From Kutzneria kofuensis (GTDB lineage Bacteria; Actinomycetota; Actinomycetes; Mycobacteriales; Pseudonocardiaceae): a stretch of 64,000 bases of DNA. Location of the stretch: contig NZ_JACHIR010000001.1 in assembly GCF_014203355.1 (NCBI RefSeq), positions 3,226,038-3,290,037 on the forward strand, read 5' to 3'. The notes beneath the pieces are model-generated. The model was given only the letters and a program-made list of their open reading frames with translations, ran no database searches and was not told the DNA's origin. Every line of letters starts with the position of its first letter. The stretch's first letter is position 1. Shown here in pieces: positions 1 to 8,024 of the stretch. The translations under genes and the position numbers were made by a program.

Positions 1-982
1 TCGGGTCGCTGCTGGGCACGAGGGCGATCGGCGCCGCCTGCCGGGTCGCGGCCTGCAGTTCGTCGAGGGCGAGCGAGGTGACCGGCCGGCCGCTGGCCAG
101 GTCCGGCGCGGTGAACGGCGTGCAGCCCAGCGCGGGGTCGACGAAGGCGTCCAGCAGCACGTTGTCGCTGCCGTTGGTCAGCTTGGCCCTGGTCTTGCCG
201 CGCAGCTTGGTGAAGCCCAGCTTCGCCTCGGCCGCCGGGGTGTCCTGGGCGACCCGACCGTCCCGGGCCTGGAGGTAGGTCGTCGTCACGTTGTCGCTCT
301 GGTCCTGGTCGACCAGGCCGAAGTCACGGGTGGTCATGCACGGCCTGCCGTCCTTGCCGGTGCCCAGCGGCGGGACGACCAGCTTCCTGGCGGCGATCGC
401 GTTGTTCGCGGCGGCGAAGAACGGCTGGGCGTTGCAGTAGGCGTACTGCCCGAACACGGAGTTGTGGTCGCCGTTGACGCACGTGCCGGTGTCGCCCCGC
501 AGCGTCAGGTTGCTGCCGTTGAAGCCGAACCAGATGCCGACGACGGCGCCGCGGGGCAGCGCGGGCGGCGTCGGGGCGATCGCCGGCCGGCTGCCCTTGT
601 CGATCACCAGCGGGTCGTACACGGACAGCTTGCCGGTCGCCGGGTCCAGGATCGTCGCCTGCACGAACGCCGACTGGTCGGCGTTGGTCTCGTGGCAGTG
701 GCCCTTGGCCGCGCTCAGCAGGTACGGCGTGGCCAGTCCCTTGGCGGACAACGGATTGGCCGGCACCTCGAGCGTGCAGTCCGGGTTGACGATGTCGGCC
801 TGGTTCGCCGCCAGCTGCGGATCCCCTTGCACGGCAACGGATGCCACCACGGCCACCGCCGCGGCGAACACCGCCAGCGCCGGCACGCCCAGCGCCAGCC
901 GGCTGCGCACGGTCAGTTTCTTCAGCTGGGGCAGCACGAACGTCGGTCTGATCGTCTTCCAGCGCATCGGCCTGTCGGTCAC
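1..982 (-). CDS. Membrane-anchored protein of unknown function (3' end outside window)
   Basis: I do not recognise this protein. The reading frame runs from a GTG at 982 to the window edge, about 327 codons, so the C-terminus is missing. The GTG has a clear GAGGAGG ribosome site. A basic N-terminus precedes one hydrophobic segment (about residues 32-50, LALGVPALAVFAAAV), so the rest is probably outside the membrane. The outer part holds several Cys residues (CTLEV, GHCHE, GTCVNG, YAYCNA, RPCMTT, LGCTPF), which suggests disulphides. No catalytic motif is visible. Its upstream neighbour on the same strand is the Bax-inhibitor-1 gene, separated by a hairpin, so it is probably its own transcription unit. 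Confidence 0.7.
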   Translation of the reverse strand, partial: MTDRPMRWKTIRPTFVLPQLKKLTVRSRLALGVPALAVFAAAVAVVASVAVQGDPQLAANQADIVNPDCTLEVPANPLSAKGLATPYLLSAAKGHCHETNADQSAFVQATILDPATGKLSVYDPLVIDKGSRPAIAPTPPALPRGAVVGIWFGFNGSNLTLRGDTGTCVNGDHNSVFGQYAYCNAQPFFAAANNAIAARKLVVPPLGTGKDGRPCMTTRDFGLVDQDQSDNVTTTYLQARDGRVAQDTPAAEAKLGFTKLRGKTRAKLTNGSDNVLLDAFVDPALGCTPFTAPDLASGRPVTSLALDELQAATRQAAPIALVPSSDP

Positions 983-1077
983 GGGTGCCTCCTCGATGAG
1001 CCCACTCCACCGGTCCGCACTACGCGCCCCGGTCGGTTCGGGTTCACCTGGATGAGAAAGCCACCCGTTACAGGGGA

Positions 1078-1109
1078 AAGCGCCGACATCCTCACGGATG
1101 CCGGCGCTT
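1078..1109 (-). terminator. Hairpin downstream of the Bax-inhibitor-1 gene
   Basis: Arms at 1078-1090 and 1097-1109 (AAGCGCCGACATC against GATGCCGGCGCTT) pair with one A/C mismatch around a six-base loop. The hairpin lies about 30 bases beyond the stop codon at 1138 and before the next gene on the same strand. There is no U-tract, as is common for actinobacterial terminators. Confidence 0.55.
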
Positions 1110-1137
1110 CTGGCAAGACGGTGTCCGCCTTGGTTGA

Positions 1138-1923
1138 CTAGTTGCGCTGCAACTGGGCCAGCAGGTTCAGGATCTCGATGTACAGCCAGACCAGCGTGAC
1201 CATCAGACCGAACGCGATGTACCAGGCGAACCTGGCCGGCGCGCCGGCGCGGATGGCCCGGTCGGCCTGGTCGAAGTCCAGCAGCAGGTTGAACGCGGCG
1301 ATGCCGATGAACAGCAGGCTCACGACGATCGCCAGCGGGGTGTTGCCGCGGACGCCGAGGTCGAGATGGAAGAACGACAGCAGCAGGTTGAGCACCAGCA
1401 GGGCGGCCGCGCCCATGGTGGCGCCGATGATCCACTTGGTCAGTCGCGGCGTCACCTTGACCGCGCCGGTCCGGTACAGGACCAGCATGGTGGCGAACAC
1501 CACGACGGTGCCGACGACGGCCTGCACGGCCACGCCCGGCACGAGGAAGTCGATGAGCCTGGTGATGGTGCCGAGGAACACACCCTCGGCGGCGGCGTAC
1601 GCCAGCACCAGCGCCGGGTTGGTCGACTGCTTGAAGGTGATGACCATCGCCAGCGCGAACCCGACGATCGCCGCGAGCAGCGCGAAGCCGGGCGCCAGCC
1701 CGACGTAGGCGGTCAGCCCGCCCACCACGACGGTGGTGCCCAGCGCGGCCGCGGTCTTGGTGACCACGTCGTCGATCGTCATCGGCCGGTCGGCGGCGGT
1801 GGGCGGCGCGGCCGGGTAGCCGTACCCGGTCTGCTGCGCCTGCCCCTGGTACCCGAAGCCCGCGTAGCCGCCCTGGCCCTTGCCGGACAGCGCGCGGAAC
1901 GCCGGGTTGCTCGATGTGCGCAC
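1138..1923 (-). CDS. Bax inhibitor-1 / YccA family membrane protein
   Basis: A 261-residue integral membrane protein. A Gly/Tyr/Gln-rich cytoplasmic N-terminus (about 45 residues, GYGYPAAPP) is followed by seven hydrophobic segments, the usual layout of actinobacterial BI-1/YccA proteins. The Asp-containing C-terminal part (NLLLDFDQADRAI) carries the acidic residues linked to pH-dependent ion leak in the family. The GTG at 1923 is chosen because AGGAGG sits five bases upstream; the open frame extends further but lacks a ribosome site. Family members are proposed Ca2+/proton leak channels or stress modulators. The exact bacterial role is unknown and nothing in the context narrows it. Confidence 0.88.
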   Translation of the reverse strand: MRTSSNPAFRALSGKGQGGYAGFGYQGQAQQTGYGYPAAPPTAADRPMTIDDVVTKTAAALGTTVVVGGLTAYVGLAPGFALLAAIVGFALAMVITFKQSTNPALVLAYAAAEGVFLGTITRLIDFLVPGVAVQAVVGTVVVFATMLVLYRTGAVKVTPRLTKWIIGATMGAAALLVLNLLLSFFHLDLGVRGNTPLAIVVSLLFIGIAAFNLLLDFDQADRAIRAGAPARFAWYIAFGLMVTLVWLYIEILNLLAQLQRN

Positions 1924-2278
1924 CTGGTCCTCCTGGAACGTGTGGCGCCTACAGCCCGTACAACGGTAACCGTGGTCGATCAGTTCCCATTGGGGCAAAG
2001 CTCACTTTACCAATGTGGATGAACGCGCACTGATCCGTTCGGGCTAGCGATCAACTTCTTCACACCGTATTGACACTCTCGGTGTCCTCGGACATCCTCC
2101 CGCTGGCGGCTTGCCCGCCGCCCGCGCGCCCGCCAGGCTCGCAGGGCGGCCTACCACGGCTTTCTCGTTCCGTCGGGGGAACGAGCCCGGACCGCCGCCG
2201 TTGAAGACGTCCGACCTAACGAAGGGCACCGCGCCGCGGGGAAGCGGCACGGCGCCCATGAGGGAGCGCAGGACCGTT
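1924..2278. other. Divergent intergenic region, 355 bp
   Basis: This separates the leftward Bax-inhibitor-1 gene from the rightward surface-protein gene and must hold both promoters. I see no convincing -10/-35 pair and no protein with coding character here. Confidence 0.4.
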
Positions 2279-3706
2279 ATGGGACTGAGCAAACTGGTCG
2301 CTGGGGTGACCGGGATCACGATGTTGGCCGGGGCGGCGATGCTGGCCGTGCCGGTCACCGCCGCCGCCAACACGGGCAACCCCGGCATCGGCCACGGCGT
2401 GACACCGGCCCAGCAGTACAGGGACAACAAGGACCCGTCCGACTGGCTGGGGTCCTACGTCGTGGGCGGCAAGGACGTCTACTGCGTCCGCTTCGCGCTC
2501 AACGCGCCCGACAGCGACACCCAGTACAAGCCGGGCGAGCCGCTCAAGGACAAGTGGGGCAACGACCTGAAGCCCGAGGTCGCCGCGAAGATCTCGTACC
2601 TGCTGCTGCGCTACGGGGGCACGAAGAACCCGGACGAGGCGGCGGCGCTCGCGCACCTGCTGCACAGCTACACGTCGGGGGTGCCCGCGGGCGACCCGAG
2701 GCTCGACCCGGCCAACGACTTCAACCACATCGGCTACGACATCGCAGGCCACCTGGCCAAGCTCCAGGCGCAGTTCCCCGACGCGGCCAAAGCCGTGGCG
2801 GCCGAGGAAGCCGACGCCACGGCGAACCAGGGCCCCTGGGACGTCGCCGTCGTCGCGCCGACCGCGGCCCAGGTCATCGGCACCGCCGACAAGTGGACCA
2901 TCAAGGTCACACACGCGGGCACGGACAAGACGGTCACCGGCGTGCCGGTGAAGCTGACCGTCACCGACGGCAAGGTCGACAAGGACGCCGTGACCACGCC
3001 GGCCGACGGCAGCCCGCTGGTCGTCAACGTCACGCCGACCGGTCCCAAGCCGACGGTCAAGGTCGACCTGAGCGCCCCGGCCGACCAGCCGGTCGTGCAG
3101 GCGCCGGTGAACGCGGGCGGCAACATCCAGTGGATCGTGTCCACCGGTGGCGAGAAGGCGCTGACCGGGACCGCGAGCACCACGGCTGTCACCGCACCCG
3201 GCAGCGTCAAGGTGACCAAGGTGGACAGCAAGACCAACGCCGGCCTCGCGGGCGTGCAGCTGCGGATCACCGCCAAGGACAAGACCGCCGCGGCCGTGAA
3301 GCAGGACGGCACGCCGCTCAACGGCACCGACGGCAAGCCGCTGGTCGTCACAACCGGGGCCGACGGCACCGCCACCATCGACAACCTCCAGACGCCTCAG
3401 GACATCTGTCTGGTCGAGGTGGCCGCGCCGAGCGGCTACGACGAGAACTTCAACTCCTCGTCGCCGCCCAGCGTCTGCGGTTCCATCGAACCCGGCAAGA
3501 CGCTGGCACTGCAGCTGGCCAACACGCCGAACACGCCGACCGTGCCGGTGAAGATCCCGGCCGGTGGCTCGCCGATGGTCGCGGACGCGGCCACCGTCAC
3601 CGAGCTGAACCCGGGCGCGCTCGCCGGGGTCGGCGGCCTGCTCGTGATCGCCCTCGGCGGCCTCGGCCTGCTGCTGCGCCGCCGGAGGCTCGCCTCGCGT
3701 GGCTAA
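2279..3706 (+). CDS. Secreted cell-surface protein with SpaA-like domain, probable sortase substrate
   Basis: A 475-residue surface protein. It has a signal peptide (about residues 1-30, ending near VPVTAAANTG). The N-terminal domain contains YCVRFALNAPD. Two or three beta-rich Ig/prealbumin-like regions follow, including a SpaA-type segment beginning KVTKVDSKTNAGLAGVQL and ending VEVAAPSGY. The C-terminus has a hydrophobic stretch (ALAGVGGLLVIALGGLGLLL) and an Arg-rich tail, the layout of a cell-wall sorting signal. No LPXTG is present; KIPAGGSP at about 60 residues from the end is the nearest candidate. ATG 2279 has AGGA upstream; ATG 2258 is an alternative. The sortase gene overlaps its last eight bases, which supports an enzyme-substrate pair. 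Confidence 0.75.
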   Translation: MGLSKLVAGVTGITMLAGAAMLAVPVTAAANTGNPGIGHGVTPAQQYRDNKDPSDWLGSYVVGGKDVYCVRFALNAPDSDTQYKPGEPLKDKWGNDLKPEVAAKISYLLLRYGGTKNPDEAAALAHLLHSYTSGVPAGDPRLDPANDFNHIGYDIAGHLAKLQAQFPDAAKAVAAEEADATANQGPWDVAVVAPTAAQVIGTADKWTIKVTHAGTDKTVTGVPVKLTVTDGKVDKDAVTTPADGSPLVVNVTPTGPKPTVKVDLSAPADQPVVQAPVNAGGNIQWIVSTGGEKALTGTASTTAVTAPGSVKVTKVDSKTNAGLAGVQLRITAKDKTAAAVKQDGTPLNGTDGKPLVVTTGADGTATIDNLQTPQDICLVEVAAPSGYDENFNSSSPPSVCGSIEPGKTLALQLANTPNTPTVPVKIPAGGSPMVADAATVTELNPGALAGVGGLLVIALGGLGLLLRRRRLASRG

Positions 3707-4457
3707 GCACCGGGCATCGGGCGCCCGCTGGCCGGTCACGGCCGGCGGGTTCCCGGTCGCGGGCCGGTCCCGGTACCGCAACCCGGCCGCCGCCGCGGGC
3801 ACGGCCGTCAGCGGCGCGGTCGGGTTGACGATGATCGTGGTGGCCGCCGGCGCGACGCTGCTCGGCCAGCCACAGCACATCCCGGGCTCGCCGTTGCCGG
3901 TCGGCCACACGCAGACCGTCGACCCGCAGGCCGGCCCGGCCCCTGTGACCTCTCCTCCCGGTACCACGACGTCGTCCCCGGCGCCGCCGCCGGCCACGTC
4001 ATCGACCCCGCAACCGCCGGGGCCGAACACAGTGCTGCTGCCCAAGGGCGGGCGCTCCTCGCTGGTACGCAGCGCCGTCGCCGGCGACGGAACGCTCCAG
4101 ATCCCGAACGGCGTGAGCAAGGCCGCCCTGTGGGGCGCCGCGCTGGACGCGCAGACCGGCGCGACCCTGATCGCCGGGCACATCAACTGGGAAGGCGTCG
4201 CCGGGCCGTTCGCCGAGCTGTGGGGCGCGCAGGCCGGGCAGAAGGTCACCGTCGTCGACGGCGGCGGCAAGCAGCTGACCTTCGTCGTCGACCAGATCCT
4301 GACCGTGGACAAGGACAATCTGCCGCAGCACGCGGACGAGCTGTTCGGCCAGACCGGGCCGCACCGGCTGGTGCTGGTGACCTGCGGCGGCAACTGGGTC
4401 GGCGGCGCGCTGGGCTACGACCAGAACCGGGTCGTGATCGCGCGCCCCGTGCCCTGA
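3699..4457 (+). CDS. Sortase, actinobacterial class E/F type
   Basis: A 252-residue membrane-anchored transpeptidase that cleaves sorting signals and attaches proteins to the envelope. One N-terminal membrane segment (about residues 36-55) is followed by a Pro/Thr-rich linker (about 80-110) and a sortase beta-barrel. The catalytic triad is visible: H161 in IAGHINW, C229 in LVLVTCGG and R244 in DQNRVVIA. The GTG start at 3699 overlaps the stop of the upstream surface protein by eight bases, so the two are translationally coupled. The short, single-domain form suits class E or F better than housekeeping class A. The likely substrate is the neighbouring surface protein. Confidence 0.87.
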   Translation: MAKHRASGARWPVTAGGFPVAGRSRYRNPAAAAGTAVSGAVGLTMIVVAAGATLLGQPQHIPGSPLPVGHTQTVDPQAGPAPVTSPPGTTTSSPAPPPATSSTPQPPGPNTVLLPKGGRSSLVRSAVAGDGTLQIPNGVSKAALWGAALDAQTGATLIAGHINWEGVAGPFAELWGAQAGQKVTVVDGGGKQLTFVVDQILTVDKDNLPQHADELFGQTGPHRLVLVTCGGNWVGGALGYDQNRVVIARPVP

Positions 4458-4494
4458 CGACAACCGACCCGGGGTCTGCGTCGTCTCACCCGGC

Positions 4495-5676
4495 ATGGGG
4501 CTCAGGCAGAGGTGGGGTTGGCTGACGACCGCGGTGGCGCTGGTGCTCGCCGTGGTCGTCGTGATCGTGATGGGACAGGGATCGGGACAGCAGACGGCGT
4601 CGCAATCAGGACCCTCCACGACCACCACGAATCCCGGGCCGCTCACGCCCGCCGGCCAGGCCACGCCGGCCGGCCCCACCCCGACCCTGCCCGCGCCGAG
4701 CGGCGCCCAGCCGGCGTGGATGCACAAGCTCAGGCCCGGCGAGAAGCCGCCGCAGTTCATCCTGTTCTCCTTCGACGGCGGCGCGTCCGGCGCGCACTGG
4801 TCGCGGGTGCTGCCGATCGCCGAGCGGACCGGCGCGAAGGTGACCGCGATGCTGTCCGGGCTGTACCTGATCCCGGACCGCGAGAGCAAGGAGTACACCG
4901 GCCCGGGGCACCCGACCGGGACGAGCGAGATCGGCTTCGGCGGCTCGGACGCGGACATCACGTCCCGCGTCGAGTACCTGAACCGGGCGCTGGCCGACGG
5001 CATGGAGTTCGGCACGCACTACAACGGCCACTTCTGCCAGGGCGTCGAGCCCAGCGTCGGCTCCTGGTCGACCGCGGGCTGGAACTCGGAGCTGGACCAG
5101 TTCTTCTCCTACCTCAGGGAGATCGACGGCAAGGGCCTGAAGATCACGCCCGACATGATCAAGGGCGGCCGCACACCGTGCCTGGAGGGCAACTGGGACC
5201 AACTGTTCCCGTCGATGAAGTCGCACGGTTTCGTCTATGACACCAGCCACGTCTCGTTCGGCGTCACCTGGCCGACGGTGGACCGCGGGCTGTGGGAGTT
5301 CCCGCTGCCGGAGGTGCGCGTGCCGGCGCTGGACAAGAACGTCGTGATGATGGACTTCAACTTCTGGTACCTGCTCGACGGCGCCAAGGAGGGCGACGAC
5401 GCGCGGGCGCCGGAGTTCACCCCGATCGTGCTGGACACGTACCGCTCGGTGTACCAGAGCGTGTTCAACGGCAACCGGGCGCCGATGGTGATCGCGAACC
5501 ACTTCAACGACTGGGCCGGCGGCGCCTTCTCCGGCGCGGTCGAGCAGTTCATGGGCGAGACGTGCGACAAGCCGGAGACGGTGTGCGCCACCTACAGCCA
5601 GGTGATCCAGTGGCTGCAGCTGCAGGATCCCGCCGTGCTGGACTCGCTGCGCGGGCTGCCGGCGGCGCACAACTGA
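4495..5676 (+). CDS. Exported polysaccharide deacetylase-like protein
   Basis: A 393-residue protein with an N-terminal anchor or uncleaved signal (about residues 9-28), a Thr/Pro-rich linker (about 35-75) and a NodB-like domain. FSFDGG resembles the first NodB motif, and H-Y-N-G-H within MEFGTHYNGHF matches the metal-binding HxxxH of motif 2. ANHFNDW near the end is a plausible late His motif. These enzymes remove acetyl groups from cell-wall or exported sugars. The gene starts 37 bases after the sortase on the same strand, so the three upstream genes may form one envelope operon. The substrate cannot be read from sequence. Confidence 0.75.
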   Translation: MGLRQRWGWLTTAVALVLAVVVVIVMGQGSGQQTASQSGPSTTTTNPGPLTPAGQATPAGPTPTLPAPSGAQPAWMHKLRPGEKPPQFILFSFDGGASGAHWSRVLPIAERTGAKVTAMLSGLYLIPDRESKEYTGPGHPTGTSEIGFGGSDADITSRVEYLNRALADGMEFGTHYNGHFCQGVEPSVGSWSTAGWNSELDQFFSYLREIDGKGLKITPDMIKGGRTPCLEGNWDQLFPSMKSHGFVYDTSHVSFGVTWPTVDRGLWEFPLPEVRVPALDKNVVMMDFNFWYLLDGAKEGDDARAPEFTPIVLDTYRSVYQSVFNGNRAPMVIANHFNDWAGGAFSGAVEQFMGETCDKPETVCATYSQVIQWLQLQDPAVLDSLRGLPAAHN

Positions 5677-5796
5677 GCCGGTGATCCTACGAAAGATCCA
5701 TGTGGACGCGTCGGAAGGTGTCTAGCCGCGACCCGTAGAAAGGGCTTACTGTGGAGATCCGCCGCGGCCTTGCCCAGTTCGTACAAGGAGTGAGCG

Positions 5797-5928
5797 ATGT
5801 CCGCACCGAAGACCGTCAAGCGCGCCGAGAAGTCCGTCCGCAAGCCCGCCCGTCGCAGCTGGGTCAAGCCCGACTTCAGCGAGTACGACACGCCGATGGA
5901 GGTCACCGCGTACGCCGCGCGGGTCTGA
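5797..5928 (+). CDS. pqqA: PqqA, precursor peptide of pyrroloquinoline quinone
   Basis: A 43-residue peptide, MSAPKTVKRAEK... ending YAARV. PQQ is built by cross-linking a Glu and a Tyr of PqqA spaced as E-x-x-x-Y, and here E35-V-T-A-Y39 fits exactly. AAGGAG lies nine bases before ATG 5797. The N-terminal half is unusually basic (several Lys/Arg), while DFSEYDTPMEVTAY is the recognisable core. It is the first gene of the cluster. A strong hairpin separates it from pqqC, which would allow the substrate peptide to be made in excess of the enzymes. Confidence 0.93.
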   Translation: MSAPKTVKRAEKSVRKPARRSWVKPDFSEYDTPMEVTAYAARV

Positions 5929-5949
5929 CCTGTCAAGCACTCGTGTTCG

Positions 5950-5992
5950 GAAAGGACCATTCCACGCGTTCAACGTGAGGAATGGTCCTTTC
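5950..5992. terminator. Palindromic hairpin repeat, copy 1 (pqqA-pqqC gap)
   Basis: Arms GAAAGGACCATTCC (5950-5963) and its perfect complement (5979-5992) enclose a 15-base loop. This is one of four related hairpins in the window, each shortly after a stop codon and preceded by TGTT. It is 21 bases after pqqA and inside the operon, so it probably acts as a partial terminator or mRNA stabiliser rather than a full stop. Confidence 0.7.
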
Positions 5993-6017
5993 ACCCACGT
6001 CCATCGAGGAGTCGATC

Positions 6018-6692
6018 ATGCTGGCGGCCGAGGACTTCATCGCCGAGCTGCGGGCGCTTGCGCCGCGGTACTGGCACGACCACCCGTTCCACCTGCGCCT
6101 GCACGCGGGCGCCCTCAGCCGCGAGGAGCTACAGCTGTGGGCGGCCAACCGGTGGTACTACCAGCGGAGCCTGCCGCAGAAGGACGCCGCCATCCTGGCG
6201 AACTGCCCGTTGCCCCAGGTCAGGCGGTACTGGATGGAGCGGATCGTCTATCACGACGGCAGTCGCGACGGCGAGGGCGGCGCGGAGAACTGGCTGCGCA
6301 TGGCCGAGGCCGTCGGCCTTGACCGGGCGGAAGTGCTGGACGAGCGGCATGTGCTGCCGGGCGTGCGGTTCGCCGTGGACGCTTACGTGAACTTCGCTCG
6401 CAACAAGCCGTGGGTGGAGGCGATCGCGTCGGGGCTGACCGAGATGTTCTCGCCCGGGCTGATGCGTCGGCGGCTGGCCGACATGCGGGAGCAGTACCCG
6501 TGGATCGGGGAGGACGGGTTCGCCTACTTCGTGTCCCGGCTGACCGTGATCGCCGGCGAGGGCAAGTCCACTCTGGACATCGTTGTGGAGCACGCCCGCA
6601 GTCGCGAGCAGCAGCAGGCGTGTGTGGCCGCGCTGGCGTTCAAATGCGATGTGCTGCAGGCGATTCTGGACGCCGTGGATTACCACTCATGA
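6018..6692 (+). CDS. pqqC: PqqC, pyrroloquinoline-quinone synthase
   Basis: A 224-residue enzyme that performs the final cofactor-free eight-electron oxidation and ring closure giving PQQ. The length and the sequence (FHLRLHAGALSREELQLWAANRWYYQ near the start, CDVLQAILDAVD at the end) are typical of the heme-oxygenase-like PqqC fold, with several conserved His and Tyr. ATG 6018 is chosen for the GAGGAG six bases upstream; an earlier in-frame ATG at 5982 lies inside the hairpin stem and has no ribosome site. The stop overlaps the pqqD start (ATGA). Confidence 0.95.
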   Translation: MLAAEDFIAELRALAPRYWHDHPFHLRLHAGALSREELQLWAANRWYYQRSLPQKDAAILANCPLPQVRRYWMERIVYHDGSRDGEGGAENWLRMAEAVGLDRAEVLDERHVLPGVRFAVDAYVNFARNKPWVEAIASGLTEMFSPGLMRRRLADMREQYPWIGEDGFAYFVSRLTVIAGEGKSTLDIVVEHARSREQQQACVAALAFKCDVLQAILDAVDYHS

Positions 6693-6955
6693 CATCGCTG
6701 GACTCCGTGCCGCGGGTGCGCCGGGGCGTGCGGTGCACGTACGACAAGACCCGGAACAGCGATGTCGTGCTGTTTCCGGAGGGCGTGCTGCTGTTGAACG
6801 AGACCGCCGCCGCGGTGGTGTCACGGTGCGACGGTTCGTCGAGCGTCGGCGACATCGCCTTGGCGCTGGCCGACGAGTTCGATGGCGTGCAGCCCGACGA
6901 CGTGATCGAGCTGGTGGACCGGCTCGTGGCTCGACGGGTGGTGGATGTTGACTGA
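6689..6955 (+). CDS. pqqD: PqqD, RiPP recognition element chaperone
   Basis: An 88-residue PqqD that binds the PqqA peptide and presents it to the radical-SAM enzyme PqqE. It shows the winged-helix recognition-element pattern: RRGVRCTYDKTR, then VVLFPEGVLLLNETAAAVV, then a helical C-terminus DDVIELVDRLVARRVV. ATG 6689 overlaps the pqqC stop by four bases, and the end overlaps the pqqE start by eleven, so translation of the three genes is coupled. Confidence 0.94.
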   Translation: MTSLDSVPRVRRGVRCTYDKTRNSDVVLFPEGVLLLNETAAAVVSRCDGSSSVGDIALALADEFDGVQPDDVIELVDRLVARRVVDVD

Positions 6956-8024
6956 AGCACCGCTGGGCTTGCTGGCCGAGCTCACGCACCGATGCCCGCT
7001 GCACTGCCCGTACTGCTCCAACCCCGTCGAGCTGGTCCGACGAGCCGACGAGCTGGACACCGTTGCGTGGCAACGGGTTTTCGACGAGGCTCGCGAGCTC
7101 GGCGTGCTCCAGGTGCACCTGTCCGGCGGCGAGCCGCTGGCCCGTCCGGACCTGCCCGAGCTGTTGGCGCACGCCAGCGGTCTCGGCTGCTACACCAATC
7201 TCGTCACCAGCGGCCTCGGGCTGACCGCTTCGCGGCTCGCCGACCTGGTCGACCGCGGGCTCGACCACGTGCAGCTGTCCGTGCAGGACTCGGATCGCTC
7301 GAACGCCAACCTGATCGCCGGCGTGAAGGGCTACGACCGCAAGCTTCTCGCGGCGTCTCTGATCAAGAACGCTGAGCTGCCGCTGACCGTCAATGCCGTG
7401 CTGCACAAGGCGAATCTCGACCACATCGGCGGAATCATCGAGCTGGCCGAGCAGATGGGCGCGGACCGCCTGGAGCTCGCCAACACCCAGTACTACGGCT
7501 GGGCGCTTCGCAACCGCGCCGCCCTGCTCCCCACCCGGGAACAGCTCGCCGCCGCTTTGCCGATCGTGCAGCAGGCGCAGCAGCGGCTCGCCGGGCGGAT
7601 GGAGATCGTCTACGTCGTCGCCGACTACCACGAGGCCAATCCCAAGCCGTGCATGTACGGCTGGGGTTCCCGTCAGCTCACCGTCGCGCCCAACGGCGAT
7701 GTCCTGCCCTGCCCCGCCGCCAGCGTGATCACCGACCTTCCCGTGCAGAACGTCGCGCGGTCGTCGCTTTCGGCGATCTGGTACGACTCTCCGACCTTCA
7801 ACGCCTTCCGCGGCACCTCCTGGATGCAGGAGCCGTGCCGGTCGTGTCCCCGCAAGGAGATCGACTTCGGCGGTTGTCGCTGCCAGGCCTTCCAACTCAC
7901 CGGCGACGCCGCCGCCACCGACCCCGTCTGCACCCTGTCCCCCGACCACGGCCTCGTCCAGTCCATCCTTGCTACGGAGATCACGCCTTCGCGGCCTTCC
8001 TTCGCCATGCGGCGGTCCGTGTGA
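6945..8024 (+). CDS. pqqE: PqqE, radical-SAM PqqA cross-linking enzyme
   Basis: A 359-residue radical-SAM/SPASM enzyme that joins the Glu and Tyr side chains of PqqA by a carbon-carbon bond. The cluster motif is C17-x3-C21-x2-C24 in THRCPLHCPYCSNP, and the SAM-binding Gly-rich LSGGEPL follows. The C-terminal SPASM region carries further Cys (PCMYGW, VLPCPAAS, CRSCPRKE, GGCRCQAF) for auxiliary clusters. The ATG lies inside the end of pqqD, and the stop overlaps the pqqB GTG (GTGA). Length is normal for the family. Confidence 0.95.
   Translation: MLTEAPLGLLAELTHRCPLHCPYCSNPVELVRRADELDTVAWQRVFDEARELGVLQVHLSGGEPLARPDLPELLAHASGLGCYTNLVTSGLGLTASRLADLVDRGLDHVQLSVQDSDRSNANLIAGVKGYDRKLLAASLIKNAELPLTVNAVLHKANLDHIGGIIELAEQMGADRLELANTQYYGWALRNRAALLPTREQLAAALPIVQQAQQRLAGRMEIVYVVADYHEANPKPCMYGWGSRQLTVAPNGDVLPCPAASVITDLPVQNVARSSLSAIWYDSPTFNAFRGTSWMQEPCRSCPRKEIDFGGCRCQAFQLTGDAAATDPVCTLSPDHGLVQSILATEITPSRPSFAMRRSV

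Noticed and set aside
5982-6017. Upstream ATG start for pqqC
   Set aside because: It lies in the hairpin stem and lacks a ribosome site; ATG 6018 has GAGGAG.
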